Source: Micromonospora sp. WMMD1082
GTDB lineage: Bacteria > Actinomycetota > Actinomycetes > Mycobacteriales > Micromonosporaceae
Length of the DNA stretch: 64,000 nt
Reading direction: 5' to 3'
NCBI RefSeq assembly: GCF_029626175.1
Contig: NZ_JARUBM010000002.1
Coordinates: forward strand, 992,001-1,056,000
Shown: positions 8,545-17,292 of the stretch, piece after piece
How positions within the stretch are numbered: the first letter of the stretch is position 1
How the letters are laid out: every line of letters starts with the position of its first letter
The notes under the pieces: model-generated
Told to the model about the DNA's origin: nothing
The model's database searches: none
What the model saw: only the letters and a program-made list of their open reading frames with translations
Program-made: the position numbers and the translations under genes

Positions 8545-9558
8545 TCAGCGGGAGTCGAGGAGGGGTTGGTGTGGGTTCCAGGGTGGGCCGTCGGCGGTGT
8601 CGCGGCGGCGGCGGGCGATGGCGGACAGCGCCTCCAGGACGACCCGGTTGCCGAGATAGGCGGTGATGTCCGCGTGGTCGTAGGGCGGGGCGACCTCGAC
8701 CACGTCCACCCCGACCACCGGCAGTTCGTAGCAGACCCGGCGGACCGCGTCGAGGAGTTGCCGCGAGGTGAGGCCGCCCGGCTCGGGGGTGCCGGTGCCG
8801 GGCGCCATGCCGGGGTCGACCACGTCCACGTCGACCGAGAGGAAGACGCCCTCGCACTCGTCCACGGCGATCTCGAAGGCCTCCGACAGGCACGGATTCA
8901 GGCCCCGCGCCACGATCTCGGTCATCTCGTACGAGCGCATCCGCTGCTCGGCCATCCACCGCAGCGTCTCCGGCCCCGGCCAGTAGCCGCGCAGCCCGAT
9001 CTGGAGGAAGCGGTCGCCGCGTACCGCCCCGGACTCGATGAGCCGGCGCATCGGCTGGCCGTGCCCGTGCAGCGAGCCGAACTCGATGTCACCGGTGTCG
9101 GCGTGCGCGTCGAAGTGCACCAGCGACACCCGGCCGAGCCCGTGGTGGCGGGCCACCCCGGTGGCGTCGGGCAGTGCGATCGAGTGGTCGCCGCCGAGTA
9201 CGACGGGGATCGCCCCCGCCGAGGCGACCGCGTACACGGCGGTCTCCAGCGCGGCCAACGACCGCTCGATGTCACCGGAGAACATCTCCACGTCACCGGC
9301 GTCGTAGACGCACAGGTCACGCAGGGCGTCGACGCGCAGCGCCAGCGACGGCCGGGAGCCGTCGTGCGGCAGGTAGCAGGCCTGCCGGATGGCCGACGGG
9401 CCGAACCGGGTGCCGGGCCGGTGCGAGGTGCCGCCGTCGAAGGGCGCCCCGACGACGACCACGTCGGCGTCGGCGTACGTCACCGGCTCCTCCAGCGTGC
9501 ACGGCGGTACGCCGAGGAAGGTGACGTCGGGACCGTACATCGCGCCGTACCGGGTCAT
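8545..9558 (-). CDS. speB: Agmatinase/ureohydrolase
   Basis: 337 residues. It carries the binuclear manganese signatures of ureohydrolases: GGDHSI, VHFDAHADTGD and SVDVDVVDPGMAPGTGTPEP. Agmatinases hydrolyse agmatine to putrescine and urea; related guanidino-acid hydrolases cannot be excluded. The ATG overlaps the stop of the saccharopine-dehydrogenase-like gene as ATGA. It is the last gene of the minus-strand polyamine importer operon, which favours a polyamine role over arginase activity. Confidence 0.88.
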   Translation of the reverse strand: MTRYGAMYGPDVTFLGVPPCTLEEPVTYADADVVVVGAPFDGGTSHRPGTRFGPSAIRQACYLPHDGSRPSLALRVDALRDLCVYDAGDVEMFSGDIERSLAALETAVYAVASAGAIPVVLGGDHSIALPDATGVARHHGLGRVSLVHFDAHADTGDIEFGSLHGHGQPMRRLIESGAVRGDRFLQIGLRGYWPGPETLRWMAEQRMRSYEMTEIVARGLNPCLSEAFEIAVDECEGVFLSVDVDVVDPGMAPGTGTPEPGGLTSRQLLDAVRRVCYELPVVGVDVVEVAPPYDHADITAYLGNRVVLEALSAIARRRRDTADGPPWNPHQPLLDSR

Positions 9559-10757
9559 CGTTCCTCCAGGCCCCAGGGTGAGCCGTAGCCGGTCAGCAGG
9601 TCGAGGAAGGGCTTCGGCGGCAGGGCCTCCGGGCCGAGCACTCCGGCGCCCGACCATGCGCCGCTGGCCAGCAGCTCCAGGGCGACCACGGGGTTGATCG
9701 CGGTCTGCCAGACCACCGCCTGGTGGCCGTACTCGCGCATCGACCACTCGTTGTCGACCACGTGGTAGAGGTAGACCTCGCGGGGCCGGCCGTCGATGCC
9801 GGTCCCCCGTACCCAGGTGCCGGCGCAGGTCTTGCCGCGCATCCGGTCGCCGAGGGTGGCCGGGTCGGGCAGGCAGGCGGCCACCACGTCGCGCGGCGAC
9901 ACCGACGCCCCGCCGACCCGCACCGGCGCGGTCGAGGAGAGGCCGAGCTTGTGCAGCGTCTTCAGCACCTCGATGAACTCGTCGCCGAGGCCGTACTTGA
10001 AGGTGACCCGCTTCGCCGGCACCCAGCGCGGGATCAACAGCACCTCCTCGTGCTCCACATTGACGCACTCGACCGGGCCGATGCCCTCGGGGAAGTGGAA
10101 CACCTCCGGTTCGCTGAACGGTGCGGTGGTGAACCAGCCCCGGCCGGCCTCCCAGACCACGGGCGGGTTGAGGCACTCCTCAATGGTCGTCCAGATGGAG
10201 AACGAGGGCGCGAAGTCGTAGCCCTCCACGGTCAGGTTCGCGCCGTCCCGCACCCCGATCTCGTCGATCTCGCGGAACAACTCGTCGGCCGCGTACCGGG
10301 CGAAGACGTCCGACAGGCCGGGCTCGACGCCGATGCCACAGAGCGCCAGCCGCCCCGATCCGGCCCAGCGGTCCGCCGCCGCGAACTGCTCGTCGCCGAG
10401 CTTGACGCCAGTCTCGACGTAGGGACGATCAGGGTGCGGGCGGGACAGCGACATCGCCATGTCGAGATAGTCCGCGCCGGCGGCGTACGCACCGTCGAAG
10501 ATCGGCATGACGAAGCGCGGGTCGACCGCGTTGAGCACGTGGGTGATCCGGTGCTCGCGGCAGAGCGCGGCGACCGCCTCGGCGGAGGCGGCGTCGACCG
10601 AGGCGGCGACGAAGCGGGGGCCCCGGCCGGCGACCGCCCGCGTCGCGCGGGCACCGTCGTGGTCGGCCACCACCATGGTCTCGAAGAACGCCCGCCGGGC
10701 CGCGATGGCGACGACGGCGGATCCGACGCCACCGGCGCCGACGAGCAGGATACGCAT
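9555..10757 (-). CDS. Saccharopine dehydrogenase family protein
   Basis: 400 residues. A Rossmann NAD(P) motif opens the protein (ILLVGAGGVGSAVVAIAA), followed by a substrate domain with GVEPGLSDVFARYA and the C-terminal saccharopine-dehydrogenase signature region (YHVVDNEWSMREYGHQAVV). The family includes saccharopine reductases and the carboxy(nor)spermidine dehydrogenases of the alternative polyamine route. Being locked between polyamine permease and agmatinase genes with one- and four-base overlaps, it more likely acts on a polyamine or aminoaldehyde intermediate than on lysine. No carboxynorspermidine decarboxylase is seen nearby. Confidence 0.82.
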   Translation of the reverse strand: MRILLVGAGGVGSAVVAIAARRAFFETMVVADHDGARATRAVAGRGPRFVAASVDAASAEAVAALCREHRITHVLNAVDPRFVMPIFDGAYAAGADYLDMAMSLSRPHPDRPYVETGVKLGDEQFAAADRWAGSGRLALCGIGVEPGLSDVFARYAADELFREIDEIGVRDGANLTVEGYDFAPSFSIWTTIEECLNPPVVWEAGRGWFTTAPFSEPEVFHFPEGIGPVECVNVEHEEVLLIPRWVPAKRVTFKYGLGDEFIEVLKTLHKLGLSSTAPVRVGGASVSPRDVVAACLPDPATLGDRMRGKTCAGTWVRGTGIDGRPREVYLYHVVDNEWSMREYGHQAVVWQTAINPVVALELLASGAWSGAGVLGPEALPPKPFLDLLTGYGSPWGLEER

Positions 10758-11563
10758 CACGCCACCACCGCCCGGCGGGCGCGCCGGCCGCGCAGGGTGG
10801 TGGCCAGCACCAGCAGCAGCGCGACCAGGAACATGGCCGTGCCGATGACGTTGACCTGCGGGGGAATGCCCCGCTGGGCGGCGCCCCAGACGTACATCGG
10901 GAACGTGACGGTGGTGCCGGAGTTGAAGTTCGTGATGATGAAGTCGTCGAAGCTGAGCGAGAACGCCAGCAGGGCGGCGGCCACGATACCGGGCAGCACC
11001 AGCGGCAGGGTGATCCGCCGGAACGTCTGCCACTCGGTGGCGTACAGGTCCATCGCGGCCTCCTCCATCCGCCGGTCCATCCCGGCCAGCCGCGCCTTGA
11101 CCGTGACCACCACGAACGACACGCAGAACATGACGTGGGCGATGACGATGGTCCAGAAGCCCAGCGGCACCCCACCGGCGACGAAGAGGGCGAGCAGCGA
11201 GGTGCCCATCACCAGCTCCGGCGTCGCCATCGGCAGGAAGATCAGCACGTTGAGCCCGGACCGGCCCCGGAACCGGTGCCGGGCCAGGGCGAACGCCATC
11301 AGGGTGCCGAGCGCGGTGGCGGCCACCGTGGCGATGAAGCCGATCTGCACACTGCGCAGCACCGCGTCGCACATGTCGGAGGTGGCACACGGGTTGCGCC
11401 AGTTGTCCAGGGTGAACTCGTTGAAGTCGTACGACAGCCGGCTGGACGGGCGGTTGAACGACAGCGCGGCGACCACGGCGATCGGCAGGAACAGGTAGCC
11501 GAGCACCAGCAGCGCGACGCCCATCACCCAGTGCTCGGCCAGCCAGCGGGAGAAGCGGGTCAC
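10757..11563 (-). CDS. potC: Polyamine ABC transporter permease (PotC-like)
   Basis: 268 residues from the GTG of VTRFSRWLAEHW; the frame is open further upstream only because of a repeated segment. Six predicted membrane helices, and the EAA loop reads MEEAAMDLYATEWQTFRRITLPL, shown here in two parts: EEAAMDLYATEWQ and RRITLPL. This is the signature contacting the ATPase in spermidine/putrescine importers. The stop and the next start overlap as TGATG. A 59-bp tandem duplication covers its upstream region. Confidence 0.9.
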   Translation of the reverse strand: MTRFSRWLAEHWVMGVALLVLGYLFLPIAVVAALSFNRPSSRLSYDFNEFTLDNWRNPCATSDMCDAVLRSVQIGFIATVAATALGTLMAFALARHRFRGRSGLNVLIFLPMATPELVMGTSLLALFVAGGVPLGFWTIVIAHVMFCVSFVVVTVKARLAGMDRRMEEAAMDLYATEWQTFRRITLPLVLPGIVAAALLAFSLSFDDFIITNFNSGTTVTFPMYVWGAAQRGIPPQVNVIGTAMFLVALLLVLATTLRGRRARRAVVA

Positions 11564-11678
11564 GGCGCCTGCCTTTCGTTCGCGACTGCGGGGCTCCGCT
11601 GCGCTGCACTCCTCGCGCTCACGGCGCCTGCCTTTCGTTCGCGACTGCGGGGCTCCGCTGCGCTGCACTCCTCGCGCT
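11561..11678. repeat. 59-bp tandem duplication before potC
   Basis: Two consecutive identical 59-bp units begin at 11561 and 11620, each starting CACGGCGCCTGCCTTTCGTT. Each contains a GC-rich dyad (GCGGGGCTCCGCTGCGCTGC). The duplication separates the two permease genes and places an extra copy of the presumed ribosome-binding context upstream of potC. It looks like a recent slippage or unequal crossover event, since the copies are identical. Confidence 0.9.
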
Positions 11679-12583
11679 CACAGGACCTCCTCCGTGCCGG
11701 CGCGGCGCAGGTAGACGAAGACCACCGCGAGGATCGCCGACATCAGCAGGAACGACAGCGCCGCGCCCTGCGGATAATCCAGCCGGACCAGGAACGCCGA
11801 GTCGATGACGTTGCCGATCATGTACTCGTTCGGGGTACCGAGCAGCTCGGCGTTGATGTAGTCGCCGGTCGCCGGGATGAAGAAGAGCAGGGTGCCGGCG
11901 ATCAGGCCGGGCATCGACAGCGGCAGGGTGACCCGGCGGAACGTCTTCAGCGGGGTGGCGTACAGGTCGCGGGCGGCCTCCAGCAGCCGGTAGTCGAGCC
12001 GCTCCAGGCTCGCGTACAGCGGCAGCACCAGGAACGGCAGGAAGTTGTACGTCAGGCCGAGCACCACCGCGATCGGAGTGGCCAGCAGCCGCCCGTCCGG
12101 GCCGAGCAGGTGCACGTCGCGCAGCAGCCCGACCAGGGCGCCGTTGTCCGACAGGATCGTCTTCCAGGCCAGCGTACGGACCAGGAAGCTGGTGAACATC
12201 GGGGCGATCACGCAGACCAGCAGCAGGTTCTTCCACCGGCCCGCCTTCTGCGCGATCGCGTACGCCAGCGGGTAGCCCATCAGCAGCGCCAGGGCCAGCG
12301 CGATGCCGGCGTAGAGGAACGACCGGCCGAACTGCGGCCAGTATGCCTGCAACGCCGCCGGGTAGTTGCCGAAGGCCCAGGTCAGCGTGTACCCGGTGGA
12401 GAGCGTGCCGGTGGGGTCGTAGAGGCTGGCCGCGGCGAGTTGCACCAGCGGCACGGCGAAGAAGAGGAACAGCCACGCCGCACCGGGCAACAGCAGCAGA
12501 TACGGCAGGAGCCGGTGCCGGCCGGCCGGCGGCGGCGCCGACGGCCCGGACCCGGTGGTGGGTACGTGCGCCAGCGCACTCAC
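11678..12583 (-). CDS. potB: Polyamine ABC transporter permease (PotB-like)
   Basis: 301 residues, GTG start. A short Pro-rich leader is followed by six predicted membrane helices. The EAA loop appears as LLEAARDLYATPLKTFRRVT. GDYINAELLGTP is typical of PotB-type subunits. It forms the membrane channel together with the PotC-like protein. Its stop lies at the edge of the tandem duplication. Confidence 0.9.
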   Translation of the reverse strand: MSALAHVPTTGSGPSAPPPAGRHRLLPYLLLLPGAAWLFLFFAVPLVQLAAASLYDPTGTLSTGYTLTWAFGNYPAALQAYWPQFGRSFLYAGIALALALLMGYPLAYAIAQKAGRWKNLLLVCVIAPMFTSFLVRTLAWKTILSDNGALVGLLRDVHLLGPDGRLLATPIAVVLGLTYNFLPFLVLPLYASLERLDYRLLEAARDLYATPLKTFRRVTLPLSMPGLIAGTLLFFIPATGDYINAELLGTPNEYMIGNVIDSAFLVRLDYPQGAALSFLLMSAILAVVFVYLRRAGTEEVL

Positions 12584-12614
12584 GTCGCCGTCCCGTCCCG
12601 TTCGCTGCGCTCAC

Positions 12615-13766
12615 TCACGACGCCGCACTCACGGGCTCGTCGAGGAGCGGGGTGGTTCGGTCGTCCTCGTCGGCGCGGCGGCCGAGCAGGAAAGCGTGCC
12701 GGGGATCCCAGTACGCCACGGCCCGCTCCCCCGGCGTGAACCGCTGCTGGGCGCCACTGTTGGCAACGAAGACACTCAGCTCGGTGCCCCAGCCGGTGCG
12801 CAGCAGATACTGCGTGCTGACGCCGACGTAGGAGGCGTCGGTGACCGTCCCGTCCAGGTACTGACTGCCGGCGGGCACCTGGTCGGCGGCGCCGGCCAGG
12901 TGCAGCTTCTCGGGACGTACCCCGAGATGGACCGGACCCTGGTCGGCGCGGGACCGGCCCGCGGGCACCGAGAACCGCGAGCCGTGCGCGGTGACCAGGA
13001 TGTCCCCGCCGTTGCCGCCGGTGACCTCGCCGGCGATCAGGTTGGACTGGCCGAGGAAGTTGGCCACGAACGCGGTCGCCGGGAACTCGTAGATCTCGGC
13101 CGGCGCGCCCAGCTGCTCGATCCGGCCGGCGTTCATCACCGCGACCGTGTCGGCCATCGTCATGGCCTCCTCCTGGTCGTGGGTGACGTGCACGAACGTG
13201 ATGCCGACCTCGGTCTGGATCCGCTTGAGTTCGATCTGCATCTGGCGACGCAGCTTGAGGTCGAGCGCGCCGAGCGGCTCGTCGAGCAGCAGCACCTGCG
13301 GATGGTTGATCAGCGCCCGAGCCAGCGCGACCCGCTGCTGCTGACCACCGGAGAGCTGGCCGGGACGCCGCCGCTCGTACCCGTCGAGCTGCACCAGCGA
13401 CAGCATCTGCCGGACCTGCCCGTCGACGGAGCGGATGCCGCGCCGGCGCAGCCCGAAGGCCACGTTCTCGAAGATGTCCAGGTGCGGGAAGAGCGCGTAG
13501 CTCTGGAACACCGTGTTGACCGGCCGCCTGTACGGGCGCAGCCGGGCGATGTCCCGGTCGCCGAGCAGCACCTGCCCACCGGTCGGCTCCTCCAGGCCGG
13601 CGATCATCCGCAGCGTGGTGGTCTTGCCGCAGCCGGAGGCGCCGAGCAGGGCGAAGAACGAGCCCTGGCCGATCGTCAGGCTCAGGTCGTCGACGGCGGT
13701 GAACGCGCCGAACGTCTTGGTGAGATGGGCCAGCCTCAGGTCGCCGGCCGGGGTCTCCCGCGCCAT
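12615..13766 (-). CDS. potA: Polyamine ABC transporter ATP-binding protein (PotA-like)
   Basis: 383 residues. Walker A GASGCGKTT, ABC signature LSGGQQQR, Walker B LLLDEPLGALD and the H-loop HVTHDQEEA are all intact. The C-terminal ~120 residues form the TOBE-type regulatory domain of PotA/MalK ATPases (HLGVRPEKLHL). An in-frame GTG six bases upstream overlaps the potD stop, but the GGAG spacing favours the ATG used here. It energises import through the two adjacent permeases. Confidence 0.92.
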   Translation of the reverse strand: MARETPAGDLRLAHLTKTFGAFTAVDDLSLTIGQGSFFALLGASGCGKTTTLRMIAGLEEPTGGQVLLGDRDIARLRPYRRPVNTVFQSYALFPHLDIFENVAFGLRRRGIRSVDGQVRQMLSLVQLDGYERRRPGQLSGGQQQRVALARALINHPQVLLLDEPLGALDLKLRRQMQIELKRIQTEVGITFVHVTHDQEEAMTMADTVAVMNAGRIEQLGAPAEIYEFPATAFVANFLGQSNLIAGEVTGGNGGDILVTAHGSRFSVPAGRSRADQGPVHLGVRPEKLHLAGAADQVPAGSQYLDGTVTDASYVGVSTQYLLRTGWGTELSVFVANSGAQQRFTPGERAVAYWDPRHAFLLGRRADEDDRTTPLLDEPVSAAS

Positions 13767-13768
13767 CG

Positions 13769-14953
13769 TCACGCTCCGATAACCTGCTGGAACTTGGTCT
13801 CGTACTCGCGCTCCTGCTGCTCGTCCAGCGCCATGAAGACGCGGGCCTTGGCGAGGATGGCCTCGTCCGGGAAGATCAACGGGTTGGCGGCCAGCTCCGG
13901 GTCGATCTTCTCCATCTCCTCCTGCGCGCCCTGCACCGGGCAGATGTAGTTGACGTACGCGGCGAGCTGGGCGGCGACCGCCGGGTCGTAGTAGTGGTTG
14001 ATCAGCTCTTCGGCGTTGCCCTTGTGGGTGGCCCGGTTCGGCACGAGCATGTTGTCCGACCAGAGCATCACGCCGGAGTCCGGCACCACGAACTGGATCC
14101 GCTCGTCCTCGAAGCCGAGCTGGATGATGTCGCCGGACCAGCCGATGCAGGCCGCGATGTCGCCCTTGGCCAGGTCGGGTGCGTAGTCGTTGCCGGTGAA
14201 CCGGCGGATCTGCCCGGAGGCGACCGCCTTCTTGAGTTTGTTGAGCGCGTCGTCGAACTGGTTGGCGGTGAAGTCGGCCGGGTTGTGACCGTTGGACATC
14301 AACAGCAGCCCCATGGTGTCGCGCATCTCGGTCAGCGCGGTCACCTTGCCCTTCAGGTCGGGGCGGGTGAGCAACTCGTCGACGGTCCGGACCTCCCCGG
14401 TGACCCGGCCGTTGTACGCGAGGCCGGCCAGGCCCGACTGCCACGGGACGGCGAGGTGGTTGTCGACATCGAAGGGCCGGTTGCGCAGCGACGGCAGCAG
14501 GTTGGCCTCGACGGCGGGCAGCTTCGCCTTGTCGAGCCGCTGGATCCAGCCGAGCCGGATCATGCGGGCGGCCATCCAGTCGGTGAGCACCATGAGGTCC
14601 CGCCCGGTGCTCTGACAGGCGGAAAGCTGGTTCTGCACCTTGCCGAAGAACTCGTTGTTGTCGTTGACGTCCTCGGTGTACGTCACCTGGATGCCGGTCC
14701 TGCTGACGAAGGCGTCGAGACTCGGGCGCTTCGACTCGTCGTCCTCGTCGACGTCCATGTACTGCGGCCAGTTGGAGAAGGCCAGCGTCTTCTCCGTACC
14801 GGACACGTCCTCGCTGACGCAGCCGGCCTCCGTCTGCTGCGCGCCGGGGGTGCCGCAGCCGGCGAGGGCGCCACCGCTGGCGAGCAGCGCGGCCGAGCCG
14901 AGGGTGCCGGTGAGCAGACCACGCCGGGTGAGGGGCCGGAAGGCACTACGCAT
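13769..14953 (-). CDS. potD: Polyamine-binding lipoprotein (PotD-like)
   Basis: 394 residues. The leader holds a twin-arginine pair (R10-R11, TRRGLL) and ends in a lipobox LAGC with the lipidated cysteine at 33, so the mature protein is membrane anchored outside the cell. The body is a PotD/PotF-type solute-binding fold (LAFSNWPQYMDVDE, VPWQSGLAGLAYN, GWSGDIIQLGF, WSDNMLVPNRATHKGNAEEL). It delivers polyamine to the importer. First gene of the minus-strand operon, divergent from the Lrp gene. Confidence 0.92.
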   Translation of the reverse strand: MRSAFRPLTRRGLLTGTLGSAALLASGGALAGCGTPGAQQTEAGCVSEDVSGTEKTLAFSNWPQYMDVDEDDESKRPSLDAFVSRTGIQVTYTEDVNDNNEFFGKVQNQLSACQSTGRDLMVLTDWMAARMIRLGWIQRLDKAKLPAVEANLLPSLRNRPFDVDNHLAVPWQSGLAGLAYNGRVTGEVRTVDELLTRPDLKGKVTALTEMRDTMGLLLMSNGHNPADFTANQFDDALNKLKKAVASGQIRRFTGNDYAPDLAKGDIAACIGWSGDIIQLGFEDERIQFVVPDSGVMLWSDNMLVPNRATHKGNAEELINHYYDPAVAAQLAAYVNYICPVQGAQEEMEKIDPELAANPLIFPDEAILAKARVFMALDEQQEREYETKFQQVIGA

Positions 14954-15066
14954 GTGACGACTCCTATGGGGGTGATCGTCGGCGGCGGGACGGGGGTGGG
15001 CGCGCCGGCTGGAGGGTCAATGGCGATGGACGACTGATCGTGACATGAGGAAACCTCTCTCACAAG

Positions 15067-15096
15067 GGATTCCGTTGCTGGAATAGCTATAGACGA
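15067..15096. promoter_or_regulatory. Putative operator between potD and lrp
   Basis: AT-richer segment with GGATTCCGTTGC followed by TGGAATAGCTATAG. ATTCC and GGAAT form a small inverted repeat, and ATAGCTAT is a palindrome. The same 12-mer GGATTCCGTTGC recurs upstream of the aminotransferase at 17293, beside TAGCA/TGCTA dyads. A shared Lrp or other polyamine regulator site is inferred. Confidence 0.5.
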
Positions 15097-15160
15097 CGAA
15101 TTACGCCAGCGCGGCCGTTGGCGATAGGCTCAGCCCGGTGACGGACATGGGGAGCGGTCG

Positions 15161-15673
15161 ATGACGAACCGGCAGCAGGAGAACGGCAACGGCGGGCGCC
15201 GGGTCAGCGTGCGCGACGGTGCCAGCCACGCCCTGCTCGACGACGTGGCCAAGCAGATCATCGAGCAGCTGCAGCAGGACGGCCGCCGCCCGTACGCGAC
15301 GATCGGTAAGGCGGTGGGGCTCTCCGAGGCGGCGGTACGCCAGCGCGTGCAGCGCCTGCTCGACGCCGGGGTGATGCAGATCGTCGCGGTGACCGACCCG
15401 CTCCAACTCGGCTTTCCGAGGCAGGCCATGATCGGGCTGCGTACCGACGGCGATCTGGAGAGCGTGGCCGACCGCATCGCCGAGTTGGAGGAGGTCGACT
15501 ACGTGGTGATCACCGCCGGCTCCTTCGACCTGCTGGCCGAGGTGGTCTGCCGCAACGACGAGCACCTGCTGGAGATCCTGCAACGGCTGCGCGCGGTCAC
15601 CGGCGTGCTCTCCACCGAGGCGTTCGTCTACCTCAAGCTCCGCAAGCAGACCTACAGCTGGGGCACCGCCTAA
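15161..15673 (+). CDS. Lrp/AsnC family transcriptional regulator
   Basis: 170 residues, GGGGAG ahead of the ATG. The N-terminal winged helix-turn-helix (IIEQLQQDGRRPYATIGKAV, then LSEAAVRQRVQRLLDAGVM) is followed by the RAM ligand domain (ITAGSFDLLAEVVC, ILQRLRAVTGVLSTEAFVYL). Members sense amino acids or related metabolites and bind as octamers. Divergent from the polyamine importer and upstream of the aminotransferase, it is the likely controller of this block. Confidence 0.92.
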   Translation: MTNRQQENGNGGRRVSVRDGASHALLDDVAKQIIEQLQQDGRRPYATIGKAVGLSEAAVRQRVQRLLDAGVMQIVAVTDPLQLGFPRQAMIGLRTDGDLESVADRIAELEEVDYVVITAGSFDLLAEVVCRNDEHLLEILQRLRAVTGVLSTEAFVYLKLRKQTYSWGTA

Positions 15674-15707
15674 CCCACCCCGCCTCACCCCGCCCCGCCC
15701 CGCCCCG

Positions 15708-15739
15708 CACGGCACGGCACGGCACGGCACGGCACGGCG
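15708..15739. repeat. CGGCA pentanucleotide run
   Basis: About six consecutive CGGCA units run straight into the adjacent inverted repeat. It is preceded by a CCCCG-rich tract after the lrp stop codon. This looks like a simple-sequence array. Confidence 0.85.
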
Positions 15740-15807
15740 ATCATGGTGTTGTGGCAGCGACAAACCAGGGCGATCGGCGCGTTTCCGCGACCACAACTCC
15801 ATGATCG
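15738..15807. repeat. Intergenic inverted repeat, family 2 (GATCATG-GTT)
   Basis: Arms CGATCATGGTGTTGTGG and CCACAACTCCATGATCG pair over 17 bp with one mismatch around a 36-nt loop. Located between the convergent lrp and DUF397 genes. It shares the GATCATG..GTT arm core with the elements at 18841 and 52442. Confidence 0.85.
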
Positions 15808-15876
15808 GCGCGCGGACGGTCGGCGCGTGAGGGACGGCACGCGCTCGGTCGGCGTGTGCGTGGTCGGCGCGGACGG

Positions 15877-16089
15877 TCAGTGCGGGAGGCCGTCGCAGGA
15901 GGTCGGCGCAGGGGTGGTGGCGACGAACGCGCGCCAGGCGTCGGGGGTGAAGGTCAGCGTGCCGCCGGTCCGGTCCTTGCTGTCGCGTACCAGGACCCGG
16001 CCGGGCAGATTGTCGGCCACCTCGACACAGGCACCGCCGTTGTTGCTGCTGCGGGTGGCGGTGCGCCAACGGGCGTCGGTCAACTCCAT
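15877..16089 (-). CDS. DUF397 domain protein
   Basis: 70 residues with the DUF397 pattern: RWRTATRSSNNGGACVEVA, VLVRDSKD and FTPDAWRAFV. DUF397 proteins in actinomycetes are almost always encoded beside a DUF5753-type helix-turn-helix protein, with which they are thought to form a regulatory pair. Here the start codon overlaps the end of that HTH gene by ten bases, so they are cotranscribed. Confidence 0.9.
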   Translation of the reverse strand: MELTDARWRTATRSSNNGGACVEVADNLPGRVLVRDSKDRTGGTLTFTPDAWRAFVATTPAPTSCDGLPH

Positions 16090-16849
16090 GTCGTCGCCAC
16101 TTCCCTGATCAGCTCGATGGACCGGCGACGGGGCAGCGCCTCACCGGTGACGCTCTCCCATCTCGCGCCCAGGCTAGCAAGGTCGGCACGCTCGGTCACC
16201 ACCTGACCGCGTAGTTGGTTGTCCAGATAGGCCGCCTCGGCACCGTCCGGCGTGCGGCCCAGCACGAACGGCCCGGCCAGGCCGGTGTGCCACGGGCTCT
16301 CCGCCGGAATGACCCGCACCTGCACGTTCTCCCGCTCGCCCTGGTCAGCCAGGTGGGTCAGTTGCCCGGCCATCACCGCCCGGTCGCCGCCCACCCGCCG
16401 ACGCAGCACCACCTCGTCGATCACCGCCACCAACTGGAGCGGGATCTCGCGCTCCAGCACCCGCTGCCGCGCCAGCCGCGCCGCCACGATCTCCTCCACC
16501 TCGACCGGCGGCAGCAGGCCGCCGGTGGTGAGCACTGCCCGGGCGTACGCCTCGGTCTGGAGCAGGCCCGGCACCAGCAGCGGCTCATACCACCGGAGCG
16601 AGCTGGCCTTCTGCTCAAACTCCGCCCACTCCCGGAACCAGGGCAGGTCGCGGCGGCGGAACGGCTCCGGCCAGAGTTCCTTGGCCTTGCGGTCGAGGAC
16701 CGTGGCGACGGCGACCCGGGTCCGGGATGTGGGGTCCGTCCGTCCGCCAGCCACCGGCCCGCCGTCTTCGGGTCGACACCGACCTTCCCTGCCAATGATT
16801 CGGCAGTCTCGCCCTTGTCCGCCATCGCCAGCCGCAGCGCCTCGTTCAT
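16080..16849 (-). pseudogene. Helix-turn-helix DUF5753 regulator with a one-base frameshift
   Basis: The first ~42 codons encode a helix-turn-helix of the Scr1/XRE-like type (MNEALRLAMADKGETAESLA, then VDPKTAGRWLADGRTPHP). The match continues in another frame as RTRVAVATVLDRKAKELW, then a complete DUF5753 domain (WYEPLLVPGLLQTEAYARAV to the C-terminus). The break sits at a GGG run (16724-16726, read CCC on the coding strand). One additional base there restores a continuous protein of about 256 residues. Both halves look otherwise intact, so a recent mutation or a sequencing error is more likely than an old pseudogene. Confidence 0.85.
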
Positions 16850-17043
16850 CTACCGACCTCCATTCGAGCGTCACATTGCGCCGCACGCTAGCCACTCTGA
16901 GTGGCGTTGTCCGCCCGGTCTCGGCGTGTTGCGGTCGGGACTGTTTCGCGCACTTCAGATGCGACCGAACTGACCCCCGACTGCCCTGGACATGCCCCAC
17001 CGACCACCGCCCCGGCGGCCCTCCACCCCGTTGAATGTGAACC

Positions 17044-17082
17044 TTGGACAGTTACCGTTCCGCACTAACGGAAACTTTCCAA
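17044..17082. promoter_or_regulatory. AT-rich inverted repeat TTGGA..CCGTT / AACGG..TCCAA
   Basis: Two 16-bp arms, 17044-17059 and 17067-17082, pair at 14 of 16 positions around a 7-nt loop. It lies in the 590-bp space between the divergent HTH and aminotransferase genes and is markedly less GC-rich than its surroundings. An operator or short terminator hairpin are the main options. No poly-T follows on either strand. Confidence 0.6.
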
Positions 17083-17175
17083 GATCTCGAACCGATCGCG
17101 GCCATGAGCCCGGCCGGGCAGAGAGCCGGCTGCCGAACACCCCACGCAGCGATTCCCGCCCGAAGGCGGTGCGTC

Positions 17176-17193
17176 GGTTGAAGCAGAGCAAAG
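17176..17193 (+). repeat. Single copy of the GGTTGAAGCAGAGCAAAG repeat arm
   Basis: This 18-mer is identical to the core of both arms of the inverted repeat at 31854-31975. No opposing arm was found near it. It stands in the otherwise gene-free interval 16850-17444. Confidence 0.8.
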
Positions 17194-17292
17194 GCGGCGC
17201 TGGAGTTACCCCCACCCGGACCGGGCCCCGACCGCCTCGGGGTGCGGGCCGGCTGGCCAAGGGGCACCGCACAGGCCGGGTCAGTGTGGTAC

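Noticed and set aside
11561..11678. Insertion sequence end or transposon remnant
   Set aside because: It is a plain tandem duplication with no inverted ends or transposase.
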